A stretch of DNA of 64,000 nt from Rikenella microfusus DSM 15922 (GCF_000427365.1 NZ_KE386488.1:62001-126000); one strand, 5' to 3'; positions 6,627 to 16,439 are shown, counted from the stretch's first letter. Numbers and translations are program-made. The notes: generated by a model from the letters alone, not told the origin.

Positions 6627-9480
6627 AGAGATAGGATTCGAGCGGGTCGCAGGTGCAGACCAGGTTTCGGTCCCCGTAGCCCGCATCGATTTTCGACACA
6701 TAAGGCCAGAACTTGTTTTCCACCACCCACGGCAGCGGGAACGCCGCCTGCATCCGCGAATAGGGATGGTTCCAGCCCCCTTCGCCGTCCGCGCCGCAAC
6801 ATTCGTAAGCCGTATGCGGAGCATTCCGCACGATGTGATCCTCCTGCCCCACCGACGCCACGCATTCCGCCTTGATCGCGATCAGCGTTTCGAGGAAACG
6901 GTCCAGTTCCGCCTTCGGTTCGCTTTCGGTCGGTTCCACCATCAGCGTGTCGTGCACCGGGAACGAAAGCGTCGGCGCATGAAAACCGTAGTCCATCAGC
7001 CGTCGCGCAATATCGCCCGTTTCAACCCCGTAATCCGCCCGGAAATTCCGGCAGTCCACGATCATCTCGTGCCCCACGCGGCCCGTCTCGCCCGTATAGA
7101 CGATACCGTAATGCCCCTTGAGAGCGCAAGCCATATAGTTCGCCGCCACGATCGCCATCTCCGACGCCCGGCGAAGACCGCTCGCCCCCAGCATCTTGAT
7201 ATAGCCGTACGAGATCATCTGCACCATCGCGCTGCCCCACGGAGCCGCCGACACCGCCGTGATCCCCTCCGTGCCGCCCGTCTTCACGATCGGATGCGAC
7301 GGCAGGAACGGAGTCAAATGCTTCGCCACCCCGATCGGCCCTACGCCCGGTCCGCCGCCCCCGTGCGGAATCGCGAACGTCTTGTGCAGGTTCAGGTGAC
7401 ACACGTCCGCCCCGATATAGCCCGGCGACGACAGCCCCACCAACGCGTTCATATTGGCCCCGTCGAAATAGACCTGCCCGCCGTTCCGGTGGACGATCTC
7501 CATGATCTCCTTGATCTTGCTCTCGAAAATCCCGTGCGTCGAGGGATAGGTAATCATCAGGCACGATAGGTTCGCCGCGTTTTCCTCCGCTTTTTTGCGC
7601 AGATCGTCCACATCCACGTTACCGTTCGCATCGGTGGCCACGACAACGACCTTCATGCCCGCCATGGCCGCCGAAGCCGGGTTGGTCCCGTGCGCCGAAG
7701 CGGGAATGAGGGCGATGTTCCGGTGATAGTCTCCGCGGCTGTGATGATAGGCCCGGATCACCATCAGGCCCGTATATTCGCCCGCCGCCCCCGAATTCGG
7801 CTGCATCGACACGGCGTCGAAACCCGTGATGACCGCCAGGTCGCGTTCCAGCCCGCGGATCATCTCCATGTAGCCTTCGGCCTGGTCCAGCGGCACGAAC
7901 GGATGCACATTGCCCCACTCGGCCAGCGACAGCGGCATCATCGACACCGCCGAATTGAGCTTCATGGTGCACGACCCGAGCGAAATCATCGAATTGGCCA
8001 GCGAGATGTCGCGCCGTTCCAGCTTCTTGATATACCGCATCAGGTCGGTTTCGTTATGATACTTGTGGAAAACCTTTTCGGTCAGAATTTCGCTCGTGCG
8101 GACGAACGCCCCGTCGAAATAGAGGTCTTCCGGAACTTCGGTCGCCGCCGGGGCCTCTTTCTCCGCAGCTTCGGCAAAAACAGCCGCCACGGTATTCACT
8201 TCGGCCAGAGTAGAAACCTCGTCGAAGCTGATATGCACCGTATCGTTGGTCGGATAGAACAGGTTCAGCCCCTTTTTCACCGCAATGGCTTCGATTTTCT
8301 CGGCATCGGCGACCACTTCGATCGTATCGAAATAGTTTTCCGACACCAGTTCGTAATCCAGTCCCCGGATAAGCTGCGCCGCCGCATGGGCATGCGCGTG
8401 GGCATGGATCGCGATCCGCTTCAACCCTTCCGGCCCGTGATAAACGGCGAACATCCCCGCCATCGTGGCCAGCAACGCCTGCGCCGTGCAGATGTTAGAG
8501 GTCGCCCGCTCGCGCTTGATATGCTGTTCGCGCATCTGGAGCGCCATGCGCAGCGCCGGATTGCCCAGCCGATCGACCGATACCCCGATGATACGCCCCG
8601 GCATGTTCCGTTTGTAGGCGTCTTTAGTCGCCATGTAACCGGCGTGCGGGCCGCCGAATCCCATCGGGATACCGAACCGCTGCGTCGAACCGACGGCGAT
8701 GTCCGCGCCCCATTCCGCCGGCGCTTTCAACAGTACCAGCGAAAGGATGTCGGCGACCGCCGTCACCAGCATCCCCTTTTCGTGGCAAACTGCCGCGAAA
8801 GCCGAATAGTCGGCGATATGTCCGTTCGCACCCGGATATTGCAGGATCGCGCCGAACTCCCTGCCGCTGAACTCATATTCGCCGTAAGCGTCCACCGCCA
8901 GCTCGATGCCCAGCGGTTCCGAACGGGTCAGCAACAGGTCGAGCGTCTGCGGAAAGATATTTTCATCCACGAACAGGACGTTGCGGCCCTCCTTCTGCGC
9001 CTCGCGCGAACGGAGGTTGAACATCATGATCATCGCTTCGGCAGCGGCGGTCGCCTCGTCCAGCAGCGAGCAGTTGCTCACCGGCAGTCCCGTCAGCGAG
9101 CTGACCACGGTCTGGAAATTGAGCAACGCTTCCAGACGCCCCTGCGAAATCTCGGCCTGATAAGGGGTATAAGAGGTGTACCAGGCCGGATTTTCGAAAA
9201 TATTGCGGACGATCGCCGCCGGCGTCGCCGTACCGTAATAGCCCATGCCGATCAGCGTGCGCAACGGTTTGTTTTTGGCCCCCAGCGCGCGGATATGGGC
9301 GGCGAAGTCGGATTCGCTCATCCCTTCGGGCAGGTCGAGCGGTCCCGGCAACTGGATTTGCGGCGGGACGACCTGGTCGATCAGTTCCGCGACCGATTTC
9401 ACTCCGATCGTGGCGAGCATCTGCGCGACCTCTTCCGGGCCATTGCCGATATGACGGTTTACAAATTGATCCTGAGCCAT
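6625..9480 (-). CDS. gcvP: Glycine dehydrogenase (decarboxylating), full-length P-protein
   Basis: The 951-residue product covers both halves of the P-protein in one chain (homodimeric type). P-protein is the PLP-dependent subunit of the glycine cleavage system: it decarboxylates glycine and passes aminomethyl to the lipoyl arm of GcvH. The start at 9480 (MAQDQFVNRHIG) fits family N-termini better than an ATG 11 codons upstream. Visible features include GYYGT near residue 75, the N-half catalytic-like domain, and in the C-half HLNLHKTFAIPHGGGGPGVG, whose Lys (about residue 699) carries PLP. gcvT and gcvH are not in the window. A promoter candidate lies at 9511-9542, and the stop codon touches repeat R2. 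Confidence 0.97.
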   Translation of the reverse strand: MAQDQFVNRHIGNGPEEVAQMLATIGVKSVAELIDQVVPPQIQLPGPLDLPEGMSESDFAAHIRALGAKNKPLRTLIGMGYYGTATPAAIVRNIFENPAWYTSYTPYQAEISQGRLEALLNFQTVVSSLTGLPVSNCSLLDEATAAAEAMIMMFNLRSREAQKEGRNVLFVDENIFPQTLDLLLTRSEPLGIELAVDAYGEYEFSGREFGAILQYPGANGHIADYSAFAAVCHEKGMLVTAVADILSLVLLKAPAEWGADIAVGSTQRFGIPMGFGGPHAGYMATKDAYKRNMPGRIIGVSVDRLGNPALRMALQMREQHIKRERATSNICTAQALLATMAGMFAVYHGPEGLKRIAIHAHAHAHAAAQLIRGLDYELVSENYFDTIEVVADAEKIEAIAVKKGLNLFYPTNDTVHISFDEVSTLAEVNTVAAVFAEAAEKEAPAATEVPEDLYFDGAFVRTSEILTEKVFHKYHNETDLMRYIKKLERRDISLANSMISLGSCTMKLNSAVSMMPLSLAEWGNVHPFVPLDQAEGYMEMIRGLERDLAVITGFDAVSMQPNSGAAGEYTGLMVIRAYHHSRGDYHRNIALIPASAHGTNPASAAMAGMKVVVVATDANGNVDVDDLRKKAEENAANLSCLMITYPSTHGIFESKIKEIMEIVHRNGGQVYFDGANMNALVGLSSPGYIGADVCHLNLHKTFAIPHGGGGPGVGPIGVAKHLTPFLPSHPIVKTGGTEGITAVSAAPWGSAMVQMISYGYIKMLGASGLRRASEMAIVAANYMACALKGHYGIVYTGETGRVGHEMIVDCRNFRADYGVETGDIARRLMDYGFHAPTLSFPVHDTLMVEPTESEPKAELDRFLETLIAIKAECVASVGQEDHIVRNAPHTAYECCGADGEGGWNHPYSRMQAAFPLPWVVENKFWPYVSKIDAGYGDRNLVCTCDPLESYL

Positions 9481-9510
9481 ATATGTAATATTTTTTAAGT
9501 CCTGAAAAAA

Positions 9511-9543
9511 CAAAGATACAACTCTTTTCCGGGATACCGCAAG
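9511..9543 (-). promoter_or_regulatory. Bacteroidota-type promoter candidate for gcvP
   Basis: The minus strand reads TATCTTTG at 9518-9511, fitting the TAnnTTTG -7 box. A TTG lies 21 bases upstream (9542-9540), near the -33 TTTG position. Transcription would begin about 25 bases before the gcvP start at 9480. Confidence 0.55.
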
Positions 9544-9681
9544 GCCTGTCCGGAAGTTTTATACGAGCCTCCCCTATACCCGAACGATACAGGCCCGAAA
9601 CCGGCAGAGGCGCACCGAGCATAACGGAAAACGATCCTCCGCCCGGGCGACTCCGTGCCGACCCGAAGGAGCACTGCCCCG

Positions 9682-10875
9682 TCAGCGTCCCTCGAAAATC
9701 GTCCGTCTCTCCCGCTGCGCGATCGCCTTCACCCACCGCTCCGGCCCCGCCGACCAATTGTCGCGCGCCCTCGGCTTCAACTGCGGATGCTCCGAAAGCC
9801 ACCTGGCCAGCGCCAGCCGGTAATCCTCCGCCACTGTTTCCGGTTTCAGCCCTTTTTCTTCCAAATCCCGCGCCCGGAACGAATTGAGCACGACGGTATA
9901 GATCCGTTCCGGATCGAACTTCTCGCCCCGTTCCGTTTCGTAAATCGTCACCCGGTGATTGTAACGCGCCGTCAGATCGACCCGGAACCGAACGCCCGCC
10001 ACATCGTCGTGCAAATAATAAGGCACCCTCGTCCGTACCAGGTCCGACTGCACCCCTTCGATGCGGAAATAACGCATCCCGAACACCTTTTCCATCCACT
10101 CCTTCAACTGTCGTCCCGTCATCCTCACCGTCACCAGTCGGTTATCGAAACGGAACAGCCTCAGCACATCGCCCAGACACAACGGCCCCGCCGGCAAGGC
10201 AGCATCCATCGCCGGCGGAGCGAAAAACGACACGTCGGCTCCTTCAGCAACATCGAGCTGGAAACGGTGGAACAGTTCCGCAAACGCCGACGGCCCGAAA
10301 AAGCCGTCCCGTGTCGTCACCGTCGTATCCAGCTCCGCCACCGGTTCGAGAAAAAACCGCCTCACCCCTTTTTCATCCTCCGCGAACCGCTCTCCGAACC
10401 GCCCCGACGGCCTGACCTCCCGAAAATCCTGCCGTTTGCTCCGTACCGCCACATGCCCATCCACGTCATACCGATCGACCACCAGCCACTCCGTATCGCC
10501 CGGCGAATCCGCCTCCGGAGCTACGCCGAACAGGGCCAGTACCGAATCCCGCCCGGCGGCGGACACGTACCCGGCCTCCCGCAGGATCCGCCCCCTCAAC
10601 GTACTGTCCGCCAACGCCAGATAGACCCGGTCGCCCAACGGCAGCTCGCGCGCGGGAACGTCCGCCAGGAACACATTCTCCGCCCCCAATTCCGCCCGCC
10701 ACCGGTCGGCGAAAGCGGCCGCGGCCGACAACGATCCCGCCCGGTAACGATTCGTCAGCGGGTCGAACGGCACGATTCCGGCATCCCCGAACGTGACGAT
10801 CAGCCGCGTATGCTCCTGCGCCGCTACGCCGGAAACGAACGCGAACACAAGAAATACAAGGATTTTGACACGCAT
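9682..10875 (-). CDS. Exported 5'-nucleotidase-family protein with degenerate catalytic domain
   Basis: The 397-residue protein has a signal peptide (MRVKILVFLVFAFVSGVAAQ). Residues about 195-345 match the 5'-nucleotidase C-terminal domain (FFAPPAMDAALPAGPLCLGD, then FRFDNRLVTVRMTGRQLKEW and YNHRVTIYET), as in periplasmic UshA/CpdB enzymes. The N-terminal region follows the metallophosphatase layout (LIVTFGDAGIVPFDP...AGSLSAAAAF...NVFLADVP) but is shortened. The metal-binding D-x-H and G-D/N positions seen in active relatives are not present: TFGDAG stands where TNDxHG is usual, and ADVPA where DxGD is usual. It is probably periplasmic and non-catalytic, perhaps a binding protein. Relatives are usually about 550 residues. 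It follows the nucleoside kinase terminator. Confidence 0.72.
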   Translation of the reverse strand: MRVKILVFLVFAFVSGVAAQEHTRLIVTFGDAGIVPFDPLTNRYRAGSLSAAAAFADRWRAELGAENVFLADVPARELPLGDRVYLALADSTLRGRILREAGYVSAAGRDSVLALFGVAPEADSPGDTEWLVVDRYDVDGHVAVRSKRQDFREVRPSGRFGERFAEDEKGVRRFFLEPVAELDTTVTTRDGFFGPSAFAELFHRFQLDVAEGADVSFFAPPAMDAALPAGPLCLGDVLRLFRFDNRLVTVRMTGRQLKEWMEKVFGMRYFRIEGVQSDLVRTRVPYYLHDDVAGVRFRVDLTARYNHRVTIYETERGEKFDPERIYTVVLNSFRARDLEEKGLKPETVAEDYRLALARWLSEHPQLKPRARDNWSAGPERWVKAIAQRERRTIFEGR

Positions 10876-10889
10876 CTCTTTTTCGGATA

Positions 10890-10916
10890 AATAAAAACGG
10901 AAGCCTATAAGGCTTT
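10890..10916 (-). terminator. Terminator after the nucleoside kinase gene
   Basis: On the minus strand an AAGCC/GGCTT stem (10915-10901) is followed by CCGTTTTTATTTAT. It separates the nucleoside kinase from the next gene, which starts at 10875. Confidence 0.5.
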
Positions 10917-11088
10917 ACCCCGCTCCGGACGGCCCCAGCCGCACCTTCCGACACGCGGATCGGTATATTGTCCGAATCGACCGGACGGACACGAACCGGA
11001 AACTGCGTCCGGGTAAGAGATCGGCGGGTATGCCGTTGAACATTGGGACGCATCTGCGAAGAGACCCGCCCGGCGGCCTTCTTCCCTC

Positions 11089-12771
11089 TTAATAATTGAA
11101 ACTGCTCCCGCCGAGGAACTCCCGCAGAATCGAAGTCGGCGGCAGTTCCCGGTCGGAAATTTCCACGAAGTAATCCAGGAACTTCAGCAGCCGCAACGCC
11201 TCGGCATATTCCGGCGTATTGGCCGGAACCCTCACCAGCAACGGCTGGGCATACTGTTTGAGGATGGATATTTCGAAAAACAATGCCGTATTGACCATCA
11301 CGTCGGCCTGTTCCTGATACGGAAAGATGTACTTGTCCTCGCCCCGACGCACGCTGGCCCAACCCTTCAAGGTATCGTAAGCCGAACGCCCCCGGTACTT
11401 GCTGTCGCGCACGATACGCCTCAACAGGCGGTTGTCCGTGGTCGAAATCACGCTCATGTTGTCCAGCGAGAGCGTCGTCAATGCCGAAGCGTAAATCTTG
11501 TATTTCAGGCGGTCTTCCACATGCGGCGTCAGCCCCGGATTCAGCCCGTGTATGCCCTCCACGATCAGGATTCCCCGGTCGCTCAGTTGCAAAGTCGTCC
11601 CGTCGTAATACCGTTTCCCGTCCGTGAAGCGGAATTTCGGCATCTCCACCCGTTCGCCGGCGAACAACCGGTTCAGGTCGGCATTGAAAGCCTCCACGTC
11701 CACCGCCTCCAGCGACTCGAAATCGTAATTGCCGTTTTCGTCCCGCGGCGTATGCTCGCGGTCCACGAAATAGTCGTCCAGCGAAATGGTCTGCGGCTCC
11801 AGCCCCAGCACACGCAACTGGATCGACAGGCGTTTCGACAACGTGGTCTTGCCGCTCGACGAAGGCCCCGCCACGAAAACGATCCGCACGCCGCTCTTGT
11901 CGTGCCGCTCCAGAATAATGTCCGCTATCCGCGCCAGCGTCTTTTCCTGCAACGCCTCCCCCACTTTGATCATCTGACTCGCATCGCCCTCCAGCACCCG
12001 CGAATTAAGCGACCCGACGTCCGAAATACGCAGGATGTCGGCCCACTCTTTGTTTTGCTGGAAGACCGAGAACAGTTTCGGTTCCAGACGCATCGGTTCC
12101 ACTTTCGACCAATCGTCCCGCCGCGGCATCTGCAACACGAACCCGCCGCCGAACGCCTGCAAGTCGAAAACTTTCAGAAAACCGGTCGAGATGACCATCG
12201 CGCCGTAGAAATATCCCGGCAGCCCGCCGAGATTGTAGACCGTGATAAAATACTGAGGCCGCGTGCCCAACAAGGCCAGTTTGTCGTCATACCCGTGCCC
12301 GTGGTACAGCTTTTCCACATCCGACATCAGCAGTTTTTCCCGCACGATCGGCAGATTCAGTTCCACCAGCGTGTGCATCCGCTTGCGGATGGCATCCACC
12401 TGTTCCGCCCCCACAGGCCCCGCTCCTTCGATTTCGCAATAGTAGCCCCTGGCAGCGGTATAGAGCACCCGGAGTTTCGCCTCCGGGTAAAGATCGGACA
12501 CGGCCTTGTGGAGCAGGAAAAAGAGCGACCGGGCATAGACGCGCATCCCGTCCGTCGAGGTGAGTTCCACGTAACGCAGGCTCTTGGGCGAATAGATTCG
12601 GGTGTTAAGTTCCTTCATCCGGTTGTCCGCAAAGCATGCGATGACGGGAGAATCGGTCCGCAGGGCCAGCATCTCCAACACCTGTTCGAGCGTGGAACCT
12701 TCGTCCACGTAAAGCGTCGCGTTATTGTTCTCGCAATATATCTGAATCGGTCTGGCTGTCATCATATTCAT
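11089..12771 (-). CDS. Nucleoside kinase (uridine kinase-like) with N-terminal TGS domain
   Basis: The 560-residue protein combines an N-terminal TGS-like domain (about residues 7-65) and a tRNA-synthetase second-additional-like domain (LNLPIVREKLLMSDVEKLY, about 135-210) with a phosphoribulokinase/uridine kinase domain. The P-loop GPSSSGKTT is near residue 300, followed by SLDDYFVDREHTPRDENG and ILIVEGIHGLNP. This fusion is widespread in Bacteroidota and annotated as nucleoside kinase, expected to phosphorylate a nucleoside with ATP in the cytoplasm; the exact substrate is not shown by sequence. The start ATG at 12771 is followed by two further Met codons. A near-consensus -7 box (TATCTTTA) lies at 12801-12794. 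Confidence 0.88.
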   Translation of the reverse strand: MNMMTARPIQIYCENNNATLYVDEGSTLEQVLEMLALRTDSPVIACFADNRMKELNTRIYSPKSLRYVELTSTDGMRVYARSLFFLLHKAVSDLYPEAKLRVLYTAARGYYCEIEGAGPVGAEQVDAIRKRMHTLVELNLPIVREKLLMSDVEKLYHGHGYDDKLALLGTRPQYFITVYNLGGLPGYFYGAMVISTGFLKVFDLQAFGGGFVLQMPRRDDWSKVEPMRLEPKLFSVFQQNKEWADILRISDVGSLNSRVLEGDASQMIKVGEALQEKTLARIADIILERHDKSGVRIVFVAGPSSSGKTTLSKRLSIQLRVLGLEPQTISLDDYFVDREHTPRDENGNYDFESLEAVDVEAFNADLNRLFAGERVEMPKFRFTDGKRYYDGTTLQLSDRGILIVEGIHGLNPGLTPHVEDRLKYKIYASALTTLSLDNMSVISTTDNRLLRRIVRDSKYRGRSAYDTLKGWASVRRGEDKYIFPYQEQADVMVNTALFFEISILKQYAQPLLVRVPANTPEYAEALRLLKFLDYFVEISDRELPPTSILREFLGGSSFNY

Positions 12772-12989
12772 TTTATTCCGGCAAAAAGCACTCTAAAGAT
12801 ACCATTTTTTCCGCTTTCCGCAACCCGTTCTCCGCTATTTCCGGACCTCTACGACGAACGGACAGCCCGAAACAATACGCCCGCCGCATGCTCCGAATAT
12901 CTCATTACGTCGAAGAACCGAACGGGTGCAACTCAGCAGCAAACAAGGGGTCAGACCGCCCCTGCCCCTTTCCGCATTACCCCCGAACA

Positions 12990-13025
12990 AAACAAAATAG
13001 GGATGACATCCGAATCGCCATCCCC
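12990..13025 (-). terminator. Terminator at the end of the aromatic amino acid operon
   Basis: The minus strand forms GGGATG/CATCCC (13024-13019 with 13005-13000), followed by TATTTTGTTTTGTT. It lies 26 bases past the stop of the DAHP synthase gene, consistent with the operon end. The rest of 12772-13050 holds nothing recognisable. Confidence 0.6.
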
Positions 13026-13050
13026 ATATTCAGACAAAACCGGATGCCCG

Positions 13051-14124
13051 TTACTTTTTGGCATTCATCACCTTGTTCTGGCGGCTGATGCTCTCCATAT
13101 GGATCGAATTGAGCAGGATACTCATAAATTCCCGGCTCAATTTCAGATCTTCGGCATTCGCCATCACCCGTTTGACCACATCCTCCCAGCGCGAACTCTG
13201 GAGGATCATCACCTCGTTGTCCCGCTTGATCTCCCCGATCTTCTCGGCCACGTCCATACGCTTGCTCAACAGCGTGAACAGCTCCGCATCGTACTGGTCT
13301 ATCTGGCTGCGCAGTTCGTCCAGCGACATCTGGAACTCCGGTTTATCCACCTGCGGCTTGCGCCATACGATGCTCCGCACCAGCTCCGCCAGCTCTTCCG
13401 GCACGACCTGCTGCGCCGCGTCGCTCCAGGCCTTATCCGGACAGATATGGCTCTCCATGATCAGGCCGTCGTAATTCAGGTCGGCGCACTCCTGAGCCAC
13501 CTCTTTGAGCAACTCCCGCTTCCCGGTAATATGCGACGGGTCGCCGATCATCGGCACGTCCGGCATCCGCATCTTCATCTCGATCGCCAGCGGCCACATC
13601 GGATTATTGCGGTACTTCGACAGTCCGAACGACGAGAATCCGCGGTGGATCAACCCGACCTTTTCGATCCCCACCTTCTGGAGCCGCTGCACGGCCCCCA
13701 TCCACAGGTCGAGGTCCGGATTCATCGGGTTTTTCACCAGCACCGGAACGTCCACCCCGCGCAGGGCGTCGGCGATGTCCTGCACGCTGAACGGATTGAC
13801 CGTCGTGCGTGCCCCGATCCAGAGCAGATCGACGCCGAATTCCAAAGCCCCCTCCACATGTTTGGCATTGGCCACCTCCGTGGCGATCGGCAGCCCGGTC
13901 TCCTTCTTGGCCTCGGCCATCCACGAAAGACCCGGCAGTCCCACGCCTTCGAACGACCCCGGTTTGGTACGGGGCTTCCAGATACCGGCACGCAGCACGT
14001 CCACCGCGCCGGTAGCCGCCAGCCGGCGGCAGGTTTCGAGCGTCTGTTCCTCGGTCTCGGCGCTGCACGGCCCCGAGATAATCAACGGGCGTTTGCCCTT
14101 CAAGTCGAATTTCCTGGTTTCCAT
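13051..14124 (-). CDS. Bifunctional 3-deoxy-7-phosphoheptulonate synthase / chorismate mutase
   Basis: The 357-residue fusion joins a type I-beta DAHP synthase (about residues 1-260; GPCSAETEEQ, WKPRTKPGSFEG, MIGDPSHITGKREL, LIMESHICPDKAWSDA) to an AroQ-type chorismate mutase helix bundle (about 265-345; SLDELRSQIDQYDAELFTLL and KRMDVAEKIGEIKRDN). It catalyses entry to the shikimate pathway (PEP plus erythrose 4-phosphate) and the branch step chorismate to prephenate. In type I-beta enzymes the mutase domain can mediate prephenate feedback. It is last in the minus-strand operon with pheA, an aminotransferase and tyrA, 180 bases after tyrA, and is probably controlled through the upstream leader. 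Confidence 0.95.
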   Translation of the reverse strand: METRKFDLKGKRPLIISGPCSAETEEQTLETCRRLAATGAVDVLRAGIWKPRTKPGSFEGVGLPGLSWMAEAKKETGLPIATEVANAKHVEGALEFGVDLLWIGARTTVNPFSVQDIADALRGVDVPVLVKNPMNPDLDLWMGAVQRLQKVGIEKVGLIHRGFSSFGLSKYRNNPMWPLAIEMKMRMPDVPMIGDPSHITGKRELLKEVAQECADLNYDGLIMESHICPDKAWSDAAQQVVPEELAELVRSIVWRKPQVDKPEFQMSLDELRSQIDQYDAELFTLLSKRMDVAEKIGEIKRDNEVMILQSSRWEDVVKRVMANAEDLKLSREFMSILLNSIHMESISRQNKVMNAKK

Positions 14125-14304
14125 CTATCTGTTTGGTTTTTTATTGTTTTCTATCATCCGTACTTGCCGCCCTGACGGAGTCGGTGCGCCCATGCTCCCC
14201 ACAGGACACGCCTCCATTGCCATGGGTCCCCTCCTGCCGTACCCCGCCGTGCCGCCCTCTCCCCAAACCCGAAAACCGGCCAAGCACCGGACGGGTACGT
14301 CCGG

Positions 14305-15144
14305 TCAATGAATGATCCGCCGGATCGAGTTGGCCTTTCGTATCGAAGCCCGCAACCCTTCGGTGTCGTCGCGCTCGATCATGCGGCGCATGACCTGCAA
14401 CTGGTGGATGTGTTCGCGCAACACGTCCAATACATTGTACTTGTTTTTGAGCAGGATCGGAATCCACATGTCGCCCGAACTCTTCGCCAGCCGCACCGTG
14501 CTTTCGAAGCCCCCGCCCGCCAGAGCGAAAATCGTTTCGTCCTCGCGCTCCTTTTCGAGCACCGTCAGCGCCAGAGCGTACGACGTAACCTGCGAAATGT
14601 GGCTCACATACGCCGCGTGCAGGTCGTGTTCTTCCGGCTCCATGCAGATGATCGGCATCCCCAGCTGCCGGTAAATATCCTCCACCATCTCCACCGCCTC
14701 CGGATCGCTCATTTCGCGCTGGCAGATCACCACCGAACGCCCGGCGAAGGCCCCTTTGACCGCCGATTCCGGCCCCGAATATTCCGTCCCCCACATGGGG
14801 TGCGTCGCCACGAACCGCCCACGCCGGGCATGTTGGGCGATCACCTCGCACAATTCCTCTTTCGTGGACCCCATGTCCATAACGATCTGGTGTCTGACCC
14901 GGTTGAGTATCTTCACCGCCAGCAGCGGAATCGCGCTCACCGGAATCGCGATCGCGACCAGATCGGACGCATCGACGGCCGCTTCCATCGGCAGCACTTC
15001 GTCCGCCAGCCCCAGTTCCAGCGCTTTGGCCGCATTGGCCGGATTGTTATCCACACCGATCACCTTGTCGGCCAGTCCCTTATCTTTCAGGGCCAGGGCG
15101 AACGACCCGCCGATCAACCCCAGTCCGATTACCGTTGCAATCAT
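14305..15144 (-). CDS. tyrA: Prephenate dehydrogenase (or arogenate dehydrogenase)
   Basis: The 279-residue product starts MIATVIGLGLIGGSFALAL, a Rossmann NAD(P) site at the N-terminus. The frame is open further upstream, but that extension overlaps the preceding aminotransferase in non-homologous sequence, so 15144 is the better start. Further family features are VDNNPANAAKALELGLADE, the MDMGSTKEEL region, THPMWGTEYSGPESA with the catalytic His, and a helical C-terminal dimerisation region. It oxidatively decarboxylates prephenate to 4-hydroxyphenylpyruvate for tyrosine. It lies between the aminotransferase (97 bases upstream) and the DAHP synthase/chorismate mutase gene. No ACT domain is present, so control may be transcriptional. 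Confidence 0.94.
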   Translation of the reverse strand: MIATVIGLGLIGGSFALALKDKGLADKVIGVDNNPANAAKALELGLADEVLPMEAAVDASDLVAIAIPVSAIPLLAVKILNRVRHQIVMDMGSTKEELCEVIAQHARRGRFVATHPMWGTEYSGPESAVKGAFAGRSVVICQREMSDPEAVEMVEDIYRQLGMPIICMEPEEHDLHAAYVSHISQVTSYALALTVLEKEREDETIFALAGGGFESTVRLAKSSGDMWIPILLKNKYNVLDVLREHIHQLQVMRRMIERDDTEGLRASIRKANSIRRIIH

Positions 15145-15241
15145 TTTTCTTCGTAATGTAAACCTATATGAGCCGCAGCCACCCCAGCGCAAAGCCGGCA
15201 CCGACCATTCCGAACGTTCGGTCAGCCCGGGCCTGTCGTCC

Positions 15242-16411
15242 TTATTTCGCCAATCTTTCCAACGCCCGTTGCAGCGTCGCCTCGTCCGCACACAGCGATA
15301 CCCGCACGTATTTCTCGCCGCCGCTGCCGAAAATGCCGCCCGGAGTGACGAACACGTATTTTTCGTCCAGAATCCGGTCGATGAACCCGTAACAGTCCGT
15401 CCCTCCGGCCAATGCCTCATCGGGCAGTTTGCCCCACTCGAACAGTCCCATCTGCCCCGGACGAACCGTACATCCCAGCGTCTCCAGTATCTTCACCGCC
15501 AACGCTTCGCGGCTCCGGTAAGTCCGGTTCACGCCGGCATACCACTCGTCGCCCAGGCCCAACGCCACGGCCGCCGCCTGTTGCATCGGGATGAACATCG
15601 CATTGTTCAGGTTGCTCTTGCAGCGCAACACCGCCGCCAGTATGTCCGGCCGCCCCACCATCATCCCGACGCGCCAGCCGGCCATGTTCTGGCTTTTGCT
15701 CAACGAGTTCAGTTCGATGGCCACCTCCCGCGCCCCCGGCACGGCCATCAGGCTTTGCGGACGGTCGTTGCGGATGAAGCTGTACGGATTGTCGTGCACC
15801 AGCAGGATCCCATGCCGCCGGGCGAACTCCACGAACCGCTCGAACAGTCCCGGCGCGGGCGCCGTGCCGGTGGGCATGTGCGGATAGTTCAGGAACATCA
15901 TCTTCACCCCGCCCAGATCGCTCTTTTCCAACGCCTCGAAGTCCGGCATCCAGCCGTTCTCCTCCGTGAGCAGATAGCTGTCTACGATTCCGCCCGCCAG
16001 TTTCACCGCCGCCGCGTAAGCCGGATAACCGGGGTTCGGCACCAATACCTTGTCGCCGGGATTGACGAAGGTCTGGCACAGGTAAGTCAAACCCTCTTTC
16101 GAACCGTACAGGGTCAGTACCTCGGTGTCCGGATCGAGCGTCACGCCGTAACGCGTGCGATACCAGCCGGCGATGGCTTCGAGCAGTACCCGTTCGCCCT
16201 TGTAGTTGGCGTATCCGTGGGTATGCGCGTCCTGCGCCCCCCGGTACAGGGCTTCGACCACCGAGGGGTGCGGGGGCAGGTCGGGACTGCCGATGCCGAG
16301 GTTGATGACGTCGTGCCCGGCGCGGCGCAGGGCTTCGACCTGTGCGAGTTTTTTCGAGAAATAGTATTCCTTGACTTCGCCGAGCCTGTCGGCCACTTCG
16401 AACTGTGTCAT
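15242..16411 (-). CDS. Class I/II PLP aminotransferase of the aromatic operon
   Basis: The 389-residue fold-type I aminotransferase resembles the AspC/DapL-like enzymes that accompany aromatic genes in Bacteroidota. Visible are INLGIGSPDLPPHPSV near the start, NPGYPAYAAAV, NYPHMPTGTAP, HDNPYSFI and the PLP-lysine segment SLSKSQNMAGWRVG (about residues 235-248). Its place between pheA and tyrA suggests it transaminates phenylpyruvate and 4-hydroxyphenylpyruvate, the last step to Phe and Tyr. That substrate assignment rests on context, because the subfamily also includes aspartate and LL-diaminopimelate aminotransferases. 425 bases of repeat-like DNA separate it from pheA. Confidence 0.9.
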   Translation of the reverse strand: MTQFEVADRLGEVKEYYFSKKLAQVEALRRAGHDVINLGIGSPDLPPHPSVVEALYRGAQDAHTHGYANYKGERVLLEAIAGWYRTRYGVTLDPDTEVLTLYGSKEGLTYLCQTFVNPGDKVLVPNPGYPAYAAAVKLAGGIVDSYLLTEENGWMPDFEALEKSDLGGVKMMFLNYPHMPTGTAPAPGLFERFVEFARRHGILLVHDNPYSFIRNDRPQSLMAVPGAREVAIELNSLSKSQNMAGWRVGMMVGRPDILAAVLRCKSNLNNAMFIPMQQAAAVALGLGDEWYAGVNRTYRSREALAVKILETLGCTVRPGQMGLFEWGKLPDEALAGGTDCYGFIDRILDEKYVFVTPGGIFGSGGEKYVRVSLCADEATLQRALERLAK

Positions 16412-16439
16412 GGTCTTATATCTTAATATCTAATCTAAG

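Noticed and set aside
11521-14175. Open frame of 884 codons on plus, spanning two minus-strand genes
   Set aside because: It covers the antisense of the nucleoside kinase and DAHP synthase genes plus their terminator; composition is Arg/His/Pro-rich and no motif is seen.
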